Shown here: positions 29,951 through 39,337 of the stretch, piece by piece
Numbering within the stretch: position 1 is the stretch's first letter
Layout of the letters: the number at the start of each line of letters is the position of its first letter
Assembly: GCA_037147235.1 (NCBI GenBank)
Contig: JBAWVO010000018.1
Span: 1 to 42,201 of the forward strand
Source of the DNA: JANXQG01 sp037147235
Lineage (GTDB): Bacteria > Planctomycetota > Planctomycetia > Pirellulales > Thermoguttaceae
DNA: 42,201 nt
Reading direction: 5' to 3'
The notes under the pieces: model-generated
What the model saw: the letters and a program-made list of their open reading frames with translations, nothing else
Database searches by the model: none
Told to the model about the DNA's origin: nothing
Position numbers and translations under genes: made by a program

Positions 29951-31798
29951 CTACTTCTCCGCAGTCGCGTCAAGCTTCTTTTCGAGATTCTTCTTGGCCT
30001 TGTCCAGAGGGTCCTGGTCGGTATCCGGCTCGAGTTCTGGCGCCTTATTGGGTTTGAAGATGAAATCCGTAGTGTCATTCAAAAAACTCTCCTGGTCTCG
30101 CCTGGCTTTTTTGATTTTTTCCTCGGAACTCTTATAGTACCGAGTTGCCGAAATCGGATCGTCCTTCTGTTGGTAGCATTGCCCCAAACGGACATCGTAC
30201 AAAGGGTTGTTGGGTTGCAACTTGCTCCCCTCCTCAAAGTCCTTGATGGCTGCATCCAATTGAAGTTGTTTGGCGAAGAGGACGCCCCGATTGTAATAGG
30301 CTTTGACCATCTTGGGATCCTCGCGGATTGCCGCGTTGAAATCAACAAGGGCCTTTTCCGAAATTTTTTGATTGGCATAGGCGAGGCCCCGTGTGAGGTA
30401 AGCCCTGGCCAGGTGGCGGTTGGCACCAATGGCTTCCGTCGCGTCGTCGATGCATTTTTGCCGCAACTCGTTCGCCTTTTCTTTGCAGGAAGCGATTTCC
30501 GTTCGGTCCGTCGATTTTTTCGCCTTTTCAAGCTCCACGGATGCCATCGCCGAATGGACGAGGGCACGCCCACCATAAGCCTTGGCGCACTTGCGGTTCA
30601 ACTGCACGGCTTGGGTGAAATCCTCGATGGCCTTGGGGAACTCCAGCGTCATGGCGTAGACCATGCCGCGGCCACTGTAGGCTTCTGCTCGGGCACTATC
30701 GATGCTGATCGCCGTATTGCAATCGTTCATCGCTCCGGCGTAGTCTTCCGCGATTGTGCGCGTAACGGCACGGCGAAGCAGCGAGCTGACGAGGCAAGGA
30801 TCCAGTGAAAGCGCCTTTTCATACTCGGTCAAAGCACTCTTGGTGGCACGCAGATTGTGATAAATCGAACCGCAAAGCTCGTGTGCCAGGCCACGCATCG
30901 TCTTGACATGCTTCATGCCTTCCGGATCGCCTTTGAAGTTCTTCGATCGGTCGATCGCCGTCTCACAGTCGGCTACCGCTTGTTCACATTCCGCAACTTC
31001 GGCGAGGGTTCGCATTTCTGACGCCTTCTCCAAACGGGCTTTGGCACGAATGACGTAGGCCTCGATCAGATTCCCATCCCGATGGATGGCCGAATCACAA
31101 TCGATGATGGCGCGGTCGATTTCGCCCAACTCGCATTCGCCGCGAGCACGAGCAACATGCGCCGCAGCCAGATGGGGATCGGCCTTCAACGCCACATCGC
31201 AGTCGGCTATGGCACTTTCGTAATCGCCCATATCCAAGTGGATCATGGCTCGCTGCATCCGGAGCCCCGCCTGACGAGGATCCAGTTTGATGGCCCGATC
31301 AATGTCCTTCAATGCCTTTTCCATGATTTTTGCGGTCTCGTCTGACCTTGCACTGGTCTTGGCCATGGAGTAATAAAGTGCGCTGCGGTCTGCCAGCACA
31401 TCGACCTGTTCAAAACCGTTATCGAGGGCCTTGGTGAAGTTTTCGAGTGCCCTACCGGTATCACCGAGATTCTTTTCCACCTGTCCCCGTGTGAAGTAGG
31501 CCGAGGCAAGCTTACCGTTGATCTTCAGGGCTTCATTGCAGTCGTACAATGCTTGGTCGAACTTCTTCATTTGCAGGAACGTCGCCGCACGACGTTCGCG
31601 GGCCTGAGCTGAGTCGGCTTGCGCGTCCAAGGCGCGGTTGAAGTCAGCTAGTGCCTGATCGAGGTCGCCCCGGGCGAGTGCCGCGTTGCCACTTTCGATC
31701 ATTTCCGCCGCCGATTTCTCGCCTGCTGGGGAAAAACCGCTACACCCCGCCAACCCCAGCAGCAAGATCGGCAGCAGCCAATAACGCGAAAGATTCAT
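29951..31798 (-). CDS. TPR-repeat lipoprotein
   Basis: A 615-residue predicted lipoprotein (lipobox GLAGC near residue 19) made of tandem 34-residue TPR units from residue 35 to about 560: ALADFNRALDAQ, ALYDCNEALKIN, AIEDFTQAVQLN and others with the A-x-x-DF/DC pattern. The C-terminal tail is Lys/Asp-rich. TPR lipoproteins act as envelope scaffolds. Good ribosome binding site (AGAGGAAACC). Convergent with xerD, divergent from the methyltransferase gene with a 218-bp spacer holding no gene. Confidence 0.9.
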   Translation of the reverse strand: MNLSRYWLLPILLLGLAGCSGFSPAGEKSAAEMIESGNAALARGDLDQALADFNRALDAQADSAQARERRAATFLQMKKFDQALYDCNEALKINGKLASAYFTRGQVEKNLGDTGRALENFTKALDNGFEQVDVLADRSALYYSMAKTSARSDETAKIMEKALKDIDRAIKLDPRQAGLRMQRAMIHLDMGDYESAIADCDVALKADPHLAAAHVARARGECELGEIDRAIIDCDSAIHRDGNLIEAYVIRAKARLEKASEMRTLAEVAECEQAVADCETAIDRSKNFKGDPEGMKHVKTMRGLAHELCGSIYHNLRATKSALTEYEKALSLDPCLVSSLLRRAVTRTIAEDYAGAMNDCNTAISIDSARAEAYSGRGMVYAMTLEFPKAIEDFTQAVQLNRKCAKAYGGRALVHSAMASVELEKAKKSTDRTEIASCKEKANELRQKCIDDATEAIGANRHLARAYLTRGLAYANQKISEKALVDFNAAIREDPKMVKAYYNRGVLFAKQLQLDAAIKDFEEGSKLQPNNPLYDVRLGQCYQQKDDPISATRYYKSSEEKIKKARRDQESFLNDTTDFIFKPNKAPELEPDTDQDPLDKAKKNLEKKLDATAEK

Positions 31799-32016
31799 GG
31801 TTTCCTCTGCCTGTCGAAATCAAAAATACGCAAAAGCCCCTGTCGCGTGGCTGAAAGACAAGAAGCTCCGACGCGTGTGAATCCTAGATACCATTATAAC
31901 CTCAACGGACGAAACCGTCATTTGCTTTCCTCGTGGAAGCCGCCCTCCCTGATCGATCACCCCAAAATGCTATAATATCAAATATTGGGCCTCAGTACAC
32001 CGGGAAGGAGAATTCG

Positions 32017-33285
32017 ATGGCAAGGCGACGATTCGTTCAATGGATTATTCTTGGATTCCTCGTCAGCATAACGCTCATGGAAGGGCAGGGGGGGGCCCAA
32101 GGGAACCGGACTCGACCTGAAACCCGCAAACCGGCGGTCCACGGCTCCACGGCTGAAGAGGCCCGCAGGCGCATGGTTGACGAGGAAATCGTCGCCGCGG
32201 GGGTGAAGAACTCGCGGGTGATCGCGGCCATGAGGGCCACGCCACGGCACGAATTCGTGCCGACCAACCTTTTATCCCACGCCTACTACGACATGGCCCT
32301 GCCAATCGGCGAGGGGCAAACGATTTCTCCGCCGTTCGTCGTGGCCTTCATGACCGAGGCTATCGATCCACAGCCCAAGGACAGGGTGCTGGAAATCGGC
32401 ACGGGCAGCGGCTATCAGGCGGCCGTATTAAGCGGCCTAGTTCAGGATGTCTATACGATTGAGATCGTGGAATCGCTCGGTAAACATGCTGCCAAGACCC
32501 TGAAGCGGCTGAACTACGAGAACGTGTACACGAAGGTTGGCGACGGCTACCTCGGTTGGCCGGAACGCGCCCCATTCGACAAGATCATCGTCACCTGCTC
32601 CCCGGAAAAAGTGCCGCAGGCCCTGGTCGACCAACTCAAGGAAGGGGGGCGGATCGTGATCCCCGTCGGTCAGCGCTACCAGCAGACCCTGTATCTGCTG
32701 AAGAAGGCCGGCGGCAAGATGCTTCCCGAGCTGTTGCTGCCGGTGATCTTCGTGCCTATGACCGGCAAGGCTGAGGAAAACCGCCAAGTCAAGCCAGATC
32801 CGAAGAATCCCACGGTACAAAATGGCGATTTCGAGCAAGTTTTTGGCGATCCGCCGCAGGCAGCCGCCTGGCATTATCAGCGACAAATGGAAGTCGTTGC
32901 AGCCGACGATGCGCCGTCAGGCAGGCATTACATTCGCTTTCATAACGCCGAGTCGGGTCGCGGTGCCCAGGCCCTGCAAGCTTTCGCCGTCGACGGCCGC
33001 TATGTCCGCCAATTGGAAGTTTCGGTCCACGTCCGCTATCACGACATCCATCCAGGGCCTACGGCGGTACAACTGCCGATGGTGGGGGTGCAGTTCTACG
33101 ATGAAAACCGCGGCACGATCTGCGAAAAAATGCTCGGTCCCTGGCGAGGCAGCAGCGACTGGAAGATCGAAGCGAAGAAGATCGACGTACCCGTGCGTGC
33201 CCGCGAGGCGATCGTTCGTATCGGCCTGTTTGGAGCCACGGGCGAACTCTCAATGGATGATTTGCAAGTAAAAGGCCTGCCGTGA
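32017..33285 (+). CDS. pcm: Secreted L-isoaspartate methyltransferase, extended
   Basis: A 422-residue protein; AAGGAG precedes the ATG at 32017. Residues 1-27 form a signal or anchor (FVQWIILGFLVSITLMEG). A full PCMT domain follows: MVDEEIVAAGV, TPRHEFVP, LPIGEGQTISPPF and the SAM-binding LEIGTGSGYQAAVL. From about residue 265 there is an additional 150-residue beta-sandwich-like domain (NGDFEQVFG to the end) of carbohydrate-binding look. The usual enzyme is cytosolic and about 210 residues, so export and extra domain are unusual. It repairs isoaspartyl residues in proteins. Confidence 0.88.
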   Translation: MARRRFVQWIILGFLVSITLMEGQGGAQGNRTRPETRKPAVHGSTAEEARRRMVDEEIVAAGVKNSRVIAAMRATPRHEFVPTNLLSHAYYDMALPIGEGQTISPPFVVAFMTEAIDPQPKDRVLEIGTGSGYQAAVLSGLVQDVYTIEIVESLGKHAAKTLKRLNYENVYTKVGDGYLGWPERAPFDKIIVTCSPEKVPQALVDQLKEGGRIVIPVGQRYQQTLYLLKKAGGKMLPELLLPVIFVPMTGKAEENRQVKPDPKNPTVQNGDFEQVFGDPPQAAAWHYQRQMEVVAADDAPSGRHYIRFHNAESGRGAQALQAFAVDGRYVRQLEVSVHVRYHDIHPGPTAVQLPMVGVQFYDENRGTICEKMLGPWRGSSDWKIEAKKIDVPVRAREAIVRIGLFGATGELSMDDLQVKGLP

Positions 33286-33376
33286 GTGGGGCTATCGAGT
33301 TGCGTAATTTCCGGAGGAATCTCGACAGGGCAGGGGGGTGTGTAAATTTAGGCGAGATCTCAGGGCAAAAACCTAC

Positions 33377-33399
33377 CCCCTCTCCCGAAGGGAGAGGGG
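33377..33399. terminator. 10-bp hairpin after pcm
   Basis: CCCCTCTCCC (33377-33386) and GGGAGAGGGG (33390-33399) form a perfect 10-bp stem with a GAA loop, about 90 bases after the pcm stop. No T run follows, so it is either a Rho-aided terminator or a dispersed repeat. The spacer 33286-33627 otherwise has no gene. Confidence 0.5.
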
Positions 33400-33627
33400 A
33401 GTTCCCGGATAGCCCCTAACTCCCAATGTACGCCTGTTGCCGCAGAAAAATACGTCTATTGGGTGTGTTTAATATGTCGCTTATAGCTGCTTTAATCTTT
33501 CCGCCGGATTGCTTTAATCCACAAAGATTACCCAGCCTACTTGATTTTTTTAATGTGGGTGTTATGTTTAGATCATGTAGGAGAATTACTTTGTCTGGTT
33601 TTTTGCTTAAACACTAGGAGAAGAGAA

Positions 33628-34488
33628 ATGAGTCGCGAAGGTATGAAGAAGATGCTCGTGGCGGGCGTAGTGGTCTTTGGGTTGTCGTTGTGTGCTGCCC
33701 AGGCGAATGCCGGGTGGTGGTGGGGTGCTGCTCCGGTCTACTACGGTGGCTGGGATTGCTGTGGCACAAACGCCTATGTTGTTCCCTTTTATTCCAGAGG
33801 GTACGGTTACGGCGTTCATCATCGGGCCGCCTACCGTAGCGGCTGTGGCTGGTCCTGCTGTGGCAACCCTTGTTGCACTCCCGTCTCCTGCGGTTGCTCG
33901 TCGGTCGCATCCTGGGGAAGTCCGGTAGCCAGCTCCTGTGGTTGCGGTATGGCGACCATAACGACTGCTTCAGGGGGGGCCGAAGGGCAGTTCACGACGC
34001 CGACCCCGGCAGTCGCACCGTCGTCTGCAGGGACGCTAGCCAAGCCTAGCATGACTCCGATGACTCCGATCATCCCGGCAGAGAAGCCCCTTACTCCGCC
34101 GGAGAAGCCCCTTGCTCCGCCGGCTGGAATTCCAAGTTCGACGGTTCCCTTGCTGCCTGATGGTGGCGGCATTATTCCGCCGGTGCCAAACCGTACGTCG
34201 ATCGAGCCGATGGCCGGCGACGGTGGAATTCTCACCGTTTACGTGCCGAACGAGGCCAAGGTGACGATCAACGGTTTGCTCACCAAGAGTACTGGCAGCA
34301 AGCGACACTTTGTTTCCTATGGCCTGCTTCCCGGGTATACCTACAAATATGAAGTCAAGGCGGAAGTTGTTCGCGAAGGCAAAATCGTCACGGAAGTGCA
34401 GACGATTTCTCTGAAGGCCGGCGATCGTGGCGGCGTAGCCTTTGGCTTCAATATCCCCAGCACCGAGGGTTTGGCCCAGACCGAGTAA
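33628..34488 (+). CDS. TIGR03000-type planctomycete secreted protein
   Basis: A 286-residue exported protein: signal peptide cut after AAQANA near residue 26, then a Trp/Gly/Tyr/Cys-rich stretch (WGAAPVYYGGWDCCG), a Pro-rich linker with repeated EKPLTPPEKPLAPP, and a C-terminal domain LTVYVPNEAKVTINGLLT through to GVAFGFNIP. The last matches the planctomycete-specific TIGR03000 domain. Cys clusters (CCGNPCC) suggest disulfides or metal. Likely a cell-surface protein. AGGAGA precedes the start and a clear terminator follows. Confidence 0.9.
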   Translation: MSREGMKKMLVAGVVVFGLSLCAAQANAGWWWGAAPVYYGGWDCCGTNAYVVPFYSRGYGYGVHHRAAYRSGCGWSCCGNPCCTPVSCGCSSVASWGSPVASSCGCGMATITTASGGAEGQFTTPTPAVAPSSAGTLAKPSMTPMTPIIPAEKPLTPPEKPLAPPAGIPSSTVPLLPDGGGIIPPVPNRTSIEPMAGDGGILTVYVPNEAKVTINGLLTKSTGSKRHFVSYGLLPGYTYKYEVKAEVVREGKIVTEVQTISLKAGDRGGVAFGFNIPSTEGLAQTE

Positions 34489-34545
34489 TCGAGACCGGCT
34501 GAGATTAGGATACTTTTCTTCCTTCTCGGATAGAAGACAATGTCG

Positions 34546-34582
34546 CGGTCTCCCGCCAATCTTCGGCAGGAGACCGTTTTTT
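34546..34582 (+). terminator. Rho-independent terminator
   Basis: CGGTCTCC (34546-34553) pairs with GGAGACCG (34569-34576), with an inner GCC/GGC, directly followed by TTTTTT. It ends the TIGR03000 gene transcript. Confidence 0.9.
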
Positions 34583-34599
34583 ATGTAGGCAATTTAGTA

Positions 34600-34655
34600 A
34601 AACGGATTGAATTCCGTTGTCTTATCTTTTATGGGTAAACGGATTGAATTCCGTT
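34600..34655. repeat. AAACGGATTGAATTCCGTT repeats
   Basis: The same 19 bases occur at 34600-34618 and 34637-34655 in direct order; each has ACGGA/TCCGT arms. A related perfect palindrome (AAACGGAAT-tc-ATTCCGTTT) overlaps the end of truA at 36541-36560. A dispersed palindromic family on this chromosome. Confidence 0.65.
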
Positions 34656-34772
34656 TTACGTAGGCGAACAACTTCCGTTGCAGCTTTTGGCCGTTCATGT
34701 AATAATGATGGACGTTTATGCCGAGTTGGCTTGCCCGTCGGTAGGTTCTAGTATTTTTTGGAGGTATTGTCC

Positions 34773-35780
34773 GTGTTCGATTCCATTGCCGTCGTCGGTG
34801 CTACCGGTGCCGTGGGAACCCTCATTCTCAAACTGCTTGAGTCGCGAAAGTTTCCTTTTCGTTCGATCAAGTTTCTTGCCTCCAAACGCTCTGCGGGCAA
34901 TACGATTACCTTCTGCGGACGCTCCTACACGGTCGAAGAATTACGGCCCGAGGCTTTCGATGGCGTTCAGTTGGCCATTGGCAGCACGCCGGATGAGGTG
35001 GCGCGGGATTTTGTTCCTGCGGCGGTCGCCCGCGGTTGCGTGGTGATCGATGAAAGTGGTTATTGGCGGATGGATCCTAATGTGCCGCTGGTGATACCCG
35101 AGGTCAATCCCCATGCGGTTAAACGGCACCAGGGTATTATCTCCAGCCCCAACTGTTCGACCACGCAGATGGTCCAGGCATTGAAGCCGCTGCACGATGC
35201 CGGCCGAGTGCGTCGAGTGATCGTGAGTACATACCAAGCGACCAGCGGGGCAGGGCTCTCCGGCACTCGCGACCTCGAAGGTGCTACGCGTGCCGTACTT
35301 GCAGGCCAGGACTACAAGTACGAGGCTTTCGCCCACCCGATCGCTTTCAATTGCATTCCACAGATCGGTTCGCCGAAGCATCAAGGTTATACTTCGGAAG
35401 AGATGAAGATGGTGCTGGAAACCCGCAAGATGCTTGAAGACGACACGATCCAGATCTGTCCGACGTGCGTCCGCGTTCCGGTTGCTAACTGCCACAGCGA
35501 GAGCATTCTGGTAGAGACTGAGCGGAAGATCACCGTTGACGAAGCCCGGAGGTTGTTCGCGGCCACGCCGGGCCTAGTCGTGCTGGACGATCTCGACAAG
35601 AAGATTTATCCCATGCCGCTGAATGCCAATGATCGCGACGAGACGTTCATCGGGCGGATTCGGGAAGACATCTCCTCGCCCAACGGATTGGCTTTCTGGT
35701 GCGTCAGCGATAATCTTCGCAAAGGTGCTGCCACGAACGCCGTACAGATCGCCGAGTTGCTGGTGAAGAACGGGGGGTAG
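34773..35780 (+). CDS. asd: Aspartate-semialdehyde dehydrogenase
   Basis: A 335-residue enzyme that reduces aspartyl phosphate to the semialdehyde for lysine, methionine and threonine synthesis. It has the NADP-binding VVGATGAVG (residues 6-14), the active-site Cys in SSPNCSTTQ near residue 130, and the C-terminal HSES near residue 245. The GTG start at 34773 is chosen because GGAGG lies seven bases upstream; a TTG at 34758 is too far up. The stop is directly followed by the ATG of truA, so the two are co-transcribed. Confidence 0.95.
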   Translation: MFDSIAVVGATGAVGTLILKLLESRKFPFRSIKFLASKRSAGNTITFCGRSYTVEELRPEAFDGVQLAIGSTPDEVARDFVPAAVARGCVVIDESGYWRMDPNVPLVIPEVNPHAVKRHQGIISSPNCSTTQMVQALKPLHDAGRVRRVIVSTYQATSGAGLSGTRDLEGATRAVLAGQDYKYEAFAHPIAFNCIPQIGSPKHQGYTSEEMKMVLETRKMLEDDTIQICPTCVRVPVANCHSESILVETERKITVDEARRLFAATPGLVVLDDLDKKIYPMPLNANDRDETFIGRIREDISSPNGLAFWCVSDNLRKGAATNAVQIAELLVKNGG

Positions 35781-36587
35781 ATGCGCACCATCAAGCTCAC
35801 CCTGGCCTACGACGGCACCGATTTTGCCGGCTGGCAAATACAACCAGGCAGCAGAACAGTCCAGGCGACCCTTGAGGAAACGATCGGAAAAATCACCTCG
35901 GTGCGGCCATCAACACTGGCCAGCGGAAGGACGGATGCCGGTGTGCATGCCTTGGGCCAGGTCGTCAGTTTCCGTACCGAATCACGGTTGTCGGCCGAGG
36001 TACTTCAGCGAGCCCTCAATGCGAAGTTGCCACGCAGCATGGCCGTACTCGACGCGGCTGACGTGCATGACGGCTTCCAAGTCATACGCGATGCCTTGCG
36101 GAAGCGATACCGTTACGTTATCTACAACGGGCCTATCCGCGACATCTTTTCCCTCCGCTACGCTTGGCATTACGCCCGGGGGCAACTAGATGCCGACGCC
36201 ATGCAGCGGGCTGCCGTGTCGTTGGTTGGCACTCACGACTTCAGTAGCTTCGAGACCTCGGGATCGCCGCGTAAAACGAGCATCCGCACAGTCCATGACT
36301 TGCGCATTGAACGGGGCAGGGGGGGGCAAGAGCACCTCGTTACCTTGGAAATCGAGGCCGACGGGTTCCTTTATAATATGGTCCGCACGATCGTTGGCAC
36401 ATTGGTTGACGTGGGACGTGGTGCCCGGCCGGAATTCTGGCCGGGCGAGGTACTAAAAGCGATGGATCGTCGCCGGGCTGGCCAAACCGCGCCACCGCAA
36501 GGCCTGTTCCTTGTCAACGTCGAGTACCCAGGGGCACGTGAAACGGAATTCATTCCGTTTACTCGAAAAGATAAGGCAACGGAATAA
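35781..36587 (+). CDS. truA: tRNA pseudouridine synthase A
   Basis: A 268-residue enzyme making pseudouridine at positions 38-40 of tRNA. The catalytic Asp is in ASGRTDAGVHALGQ (residues 46-59). GTHDFSSF, LEIEADGFLYNMVR and IVGTL are all in the expected order. Starts at the base after the asd stop. Its last codons overlap a palindrome of the AAACGGAAT family, so the C-terminal ETEFIPFTRK is encoded by repeat sequence. Confidence 0.97.
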   Translation: MRTIKLTLAYDGTDFAGWQIQPGSRTVQATLEETIGKITSVRPSTLASGRTDAGVHALGQVVSFRTESRLSAEVLQRALNAKLPRSMAVLDAADVHDGFQVIRDALRKRYRYVIYNGPIRDIFSLRYAWHYARGQLDADAMQRAAVSLVGTHDFSSFETSGSPRKTSIRTVHDLRIERGRGGQEHLVTLEIEADGFLYNMVRTIVGTLVDVGRGARPEFWPGEVLKAMDRRRAGQTAPPQGLFLVNVEYPGARETEFIPFTRKDKATE

Positions 36588-36733
36588 GTTCCATTCTACG
36601 GAGGCATTTGCAGTTCCCCTGAAGGGCCCCTGCGGGCAGCCCTGCATCCATTGCTAAACCAGAATAAAACTGTTAAAATTGACGAGTTACAATGGTTTTT
36701 CATTCAACCACCCGCCAAGATGTCAAAACTGCT

Positions 36734-36796
36734 GTAGGTCGGGCTTTCCAGCCTGACAGTGAACTGGGCAACGTCAGGCTGGAAAGCCTGACCTAC
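36734..36796. repeat. 24-bp inverted repeat
   Basis: Arms at 36734-36757 and 36773-36796 pair at 23 of 24 positions around a 15-base loop and contain GGCTTTCCAGCCTGAC. Such spacer hairpins are common in planctomycete chromosomes. The spacer 36588-36878 has no gene. Confidence 0.8.
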
Positions 36797-36878
36797 TTGA
36801 TATTCTGGCGGGTGATTGTTTTGATTGCCCACTCAGGAATGATTCCTGCTTAGGTGCAATGGCTGAGGGTAAGCGATC

Positions 36879-37745
36879 GTGGTGCAGAATTGTCTTGGTT
36901 CGTTTCGTTTGTTGAAGGTAATCCATACCGGTCAGGCCACGCAACTTTCGCAGGCTTATGACGATGGCCAACAACGGATGATAGCAATCAAAGCAGTCTT
37001 GCCAAAAGCAGCCAAGATCAGCGAGCAGGTCGGCTATTTGCGTCAAGAGTTCAAAGTCGGGCTGGAAATCAAGCATCCTCAGACGATTGAGATTTACAGT
37101 TTTGACATTGATCGAGGCATACCGTTCCTAGCTATGGAGTGGTTTCCGGCCCCTAACCTAAAGAAACGAATTCGTACCAAGGAAGACCGCGAGAAGATTT
37201 ATCCGTTGATCCCCACAATAGTGGAGCAGTTGGCGGATGGATTGGGATGGATGCATAGCAAGGGTTGGGTCCATCGCGATATCAAGCCCGAGAACTTCTT
37301 GGTAAATGACACAGGACAGGCAAAATTGATCGATTTTGGGCTTACCCAGCGGCCGTCTGGGTGGTTGGCGAAACTTTTGCCGATCAAACCAAAGAGACAG
37401 GGAACACCGAGTTACATGTCCCCCGAGCAGATCCGATGTGGGATCTTGGACCAGCGTGCGGATGTATACAGTTTTGGGTGTGTACTCCACGAACTTGTCG
37501 CTGGAGTTCCCCCGTACACGGGATCGACACAAGAAGAATTATTCGGCAAACATTTGAAGTCCGCGGTGCCGTCTTTGGAGGCGGCCGACAGCAATGTTAC
37601 CGCAGATTTTGCTAATTTAGTCCGTCGGTGCCTATCCAAAGATGCCGCGGGTCGGCCTGCTTCGGCTCAGGAAGTCCTTGAAGAGTTCCGCAAAATGCGG
37701 ATGTTTAGGGTTTTCCCGCATCGTTCTGGCGCGGCGGTTCCGTAA
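36879..37745 (+). CDS. Serine/threonine protein kinase
   Basis: A 288-residue protein that is only a kinase domain. It has AIK with the ATP-binding Lys near 38, HRDIKPEN (132-139), DFG (152-154), SPEQ in the activation segment, and DVYSFGCVLHELVAG. The glycine-rich loop (IHTGQATQLSQA) is degenerate, but all catalytic residues are present. No transmembrane or sensor region, unlike most planctomycete kinases. The start is GTG after GAGGG. It phosphorylates unknown targets; it may get its input from a partner. Confidence 0.88.
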   Translation: MVQNCLGSFRLLKVIHTGQATQLSQAYDDGQQRMIAIKAVLPKAAKISEQVGYLRQEFKVGLEIKHPQTIEIYSFDIDRGIPFLAMEWFPAPNLKKRIRTKEDREKIYPLIPTIVEQLADGLGWMHSKGWVHRDIKPENFLVNDTGQAKLIDFGLTQRPSGWLAKLLPIKPKRQGTPSYMSPEQIRCGILDQRADVYSFGCVLHELVAGVPPYTGSTQEELFGKHLKSAVPSLEAADSNVTADFANLVRRCLSKDAAGRPASAQEVLEEFRKMRMFRVFPHRSGAAVP

Positions 37746-37833
37746 AATCCTAGATGCCAGAGCTAGGGACGGTGCCGTTGGCCGTGTGGACCAAGAAAAA
37801 TCCAATCGTAAAGGATCCTGACTGTTCAGGTAA

Positions 37834-38883
37834 ATGAAGATGGCTGAAAATACCCATTGCTTATCGTTTGAAAAGCCTATTTACGAGCTAGAAGCCCGTA
37901 TCCAGAAACTGGAAATACTTTCGTCGCAGAAGCCCGAGGCCCGCAATGAAGTTCGCCAGATGCGACGCGAGTTGACCGAGTTGAAGAAGCGAATCTACAG
38001 CCAGTTGAAGCCCTGGGAAACGGTCGAAGTCGCTCGGCACCCCGAGCGACCCATGACGACCGACTATCTCGAATTGGTCTTCGACGAATTCGTCGAACTG
38101 CATGGAGACAAGACCTTCGGTGACGACCGGGCCATACGGACCGGCTGGGCCAAGCTCGACACGTATAAGGTCATGGTCATTGGCCACCAAAAAGGCCGGA
38201 CACTCAAGGAACGGAACGCGTGCTTCTTTGGCTGTGCCCATCCGGAAGGCTACCGCAAGGCCATGGCCAAAATGAAAATGGCTGCAAAATTTCACATGCC
38301 CGTCATCTGCCTGATCGACACCCCAGGCGCCTATCCCGGCATCGGGGCCGAGGAGCGCGGCCAGGCACAGGTTATCGCCAGTTCGATGTTTGAGATGTCG
38401 CGTTTGCCCACGCCGGTCATCTGCGTGGTGATTAGCGAGGGCGGCTCGGGCGGTGCTTTGGGTATCGGCGTCGGTGATCGCGTGGCCATGCTTGAGCACG
38501 CCTATTATTCGGTGATCAGCCCCGAGGGTTGCGCCGGCATTCTTTGGAAGAGCCATACCTACAAAGAGCAGGCTGCCCGGGCGCTGAAAATGACTTCCAA
38601 GGATCTGTTGCGGCTAGCCGTGGTCGATGCCGTGATTCGCGAACCGCTGGGCGGTGCCCATCGCGATCACCACCTAATGGCCAACCGATTGAAAATCTTC
38701 TTCCGTAATTCACTGCGCGAGCTGATCGAGAAGCCAATCGACCAATTGCTAGAAGCCCGCTACCAGAAATTCCGCAACATGGGCGTGTTTTTGGAAGGCG
38801 GCTTGCCACCGCTGGAATCGGCAAATGGCGATGCCACGGTCCAGTCCCCGCACCATGTCCCCGCTGAAGCGGCACGGTCCTGA
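37834..38883 (+). CDS. accA: Acetyl-CoA carboxylase alpha subunit
   Basis: A 349-residue carboxyltransferase alpha subunit that with AccD moves CO2 from biotin to acetyl-CoA, the first step of fatty acid synthesis. It has the coiled N-terminus (LEARIQKLE), the crotonase-like core with IDTPGAYPGIGAEERGQ, and SEGGSGGALGIGVGDRV with the oxyanion glycines. It is about 30 residues longer than the usual 319 because of a disordered C-terminal tail. An in-frame ATG two codons on is possible. Confidence 0.97.
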   Translation: MKMAENTHCLSFEKPIYELEARIQKLEILSSQKPEARNEVRQMRRELTELKKRIYSQLKPWETVEVARHPERPMTTDYLELVFDEFVELHGDKTFGDDRAIRTGWAKLDTYKVMVIGHQKGRTLKERNACFFGCAHPEGYRKAMAKMKMAAKFHMPVICLIDTPGAYPGIGAEERGQAQVIASSMFEMSRLPTPVICVVISEGGSGGALGIGVGDRVAMLEHAYYSVISPEGCAGILWKSHTYKEQAARALKMTSKDLLRLAVVDAVIREPLGGAHRDHHLMANRLKIFFRNSLRELIEKPIDQLLEARYQKFRNMGVFLEGGLPPLESANGDATVQSPHHVPAEAARS

Positions 38884-39155
38884 AAGTTTGTTTCAAGAAA
38901 AGTATTCGAGCGGCCATTCTAATCGCCTTGGATCGTGGAATTCCCAAGTTCGTTTGAGACGGCCATTGAGAGCCATGCAGGGCCTTGTTTTCCACCCTTT
39001 CAACGTCCGATAATGTTTCTTATGTTCGGTCAGAGGGGTCGTTTTCCCCAGGAATACGCGGTTCCAGGTTTGGGGCCTGTTGGACGGACGAGGCGGATTG
39101 CCCGGTTCCACGAGACGGAAATTCGGCGGCGAGCGGCAGGGAAAACCGTACGCAG

Positions 39156-39258
39156 TACCGAGTACTCAGTGCGCTCAAACGGATACCGCGAGGCGCAGAT
39201 TGACAGAGAGCCGAAAGCCGGTTTGCCCGACTGGAAACTGAATACCGAGTACTCGGTA
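39156..39258. repeat. TACCGAGTACTCGGTA palindromes
   Basis: A perfect 16-bp palindrome lies at 39243-39258 and a partial copy (TACCGAGTACTCAGT) at 39156-39170. Both lie in the 450-bp spacer between accA and the export gene (38884-39337), which has no supported gene. Probably a dispersed chromosomal repeat. Confidence 0.7.
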
Positions 39259-39337
39259 CTTTGGGCTGTCGCTGACTCTTCCAACCGGCAACTGACTGAC
39301 CCATCCGCCCCCCTGCCCCGTGGCCTGCACGGCGCGC

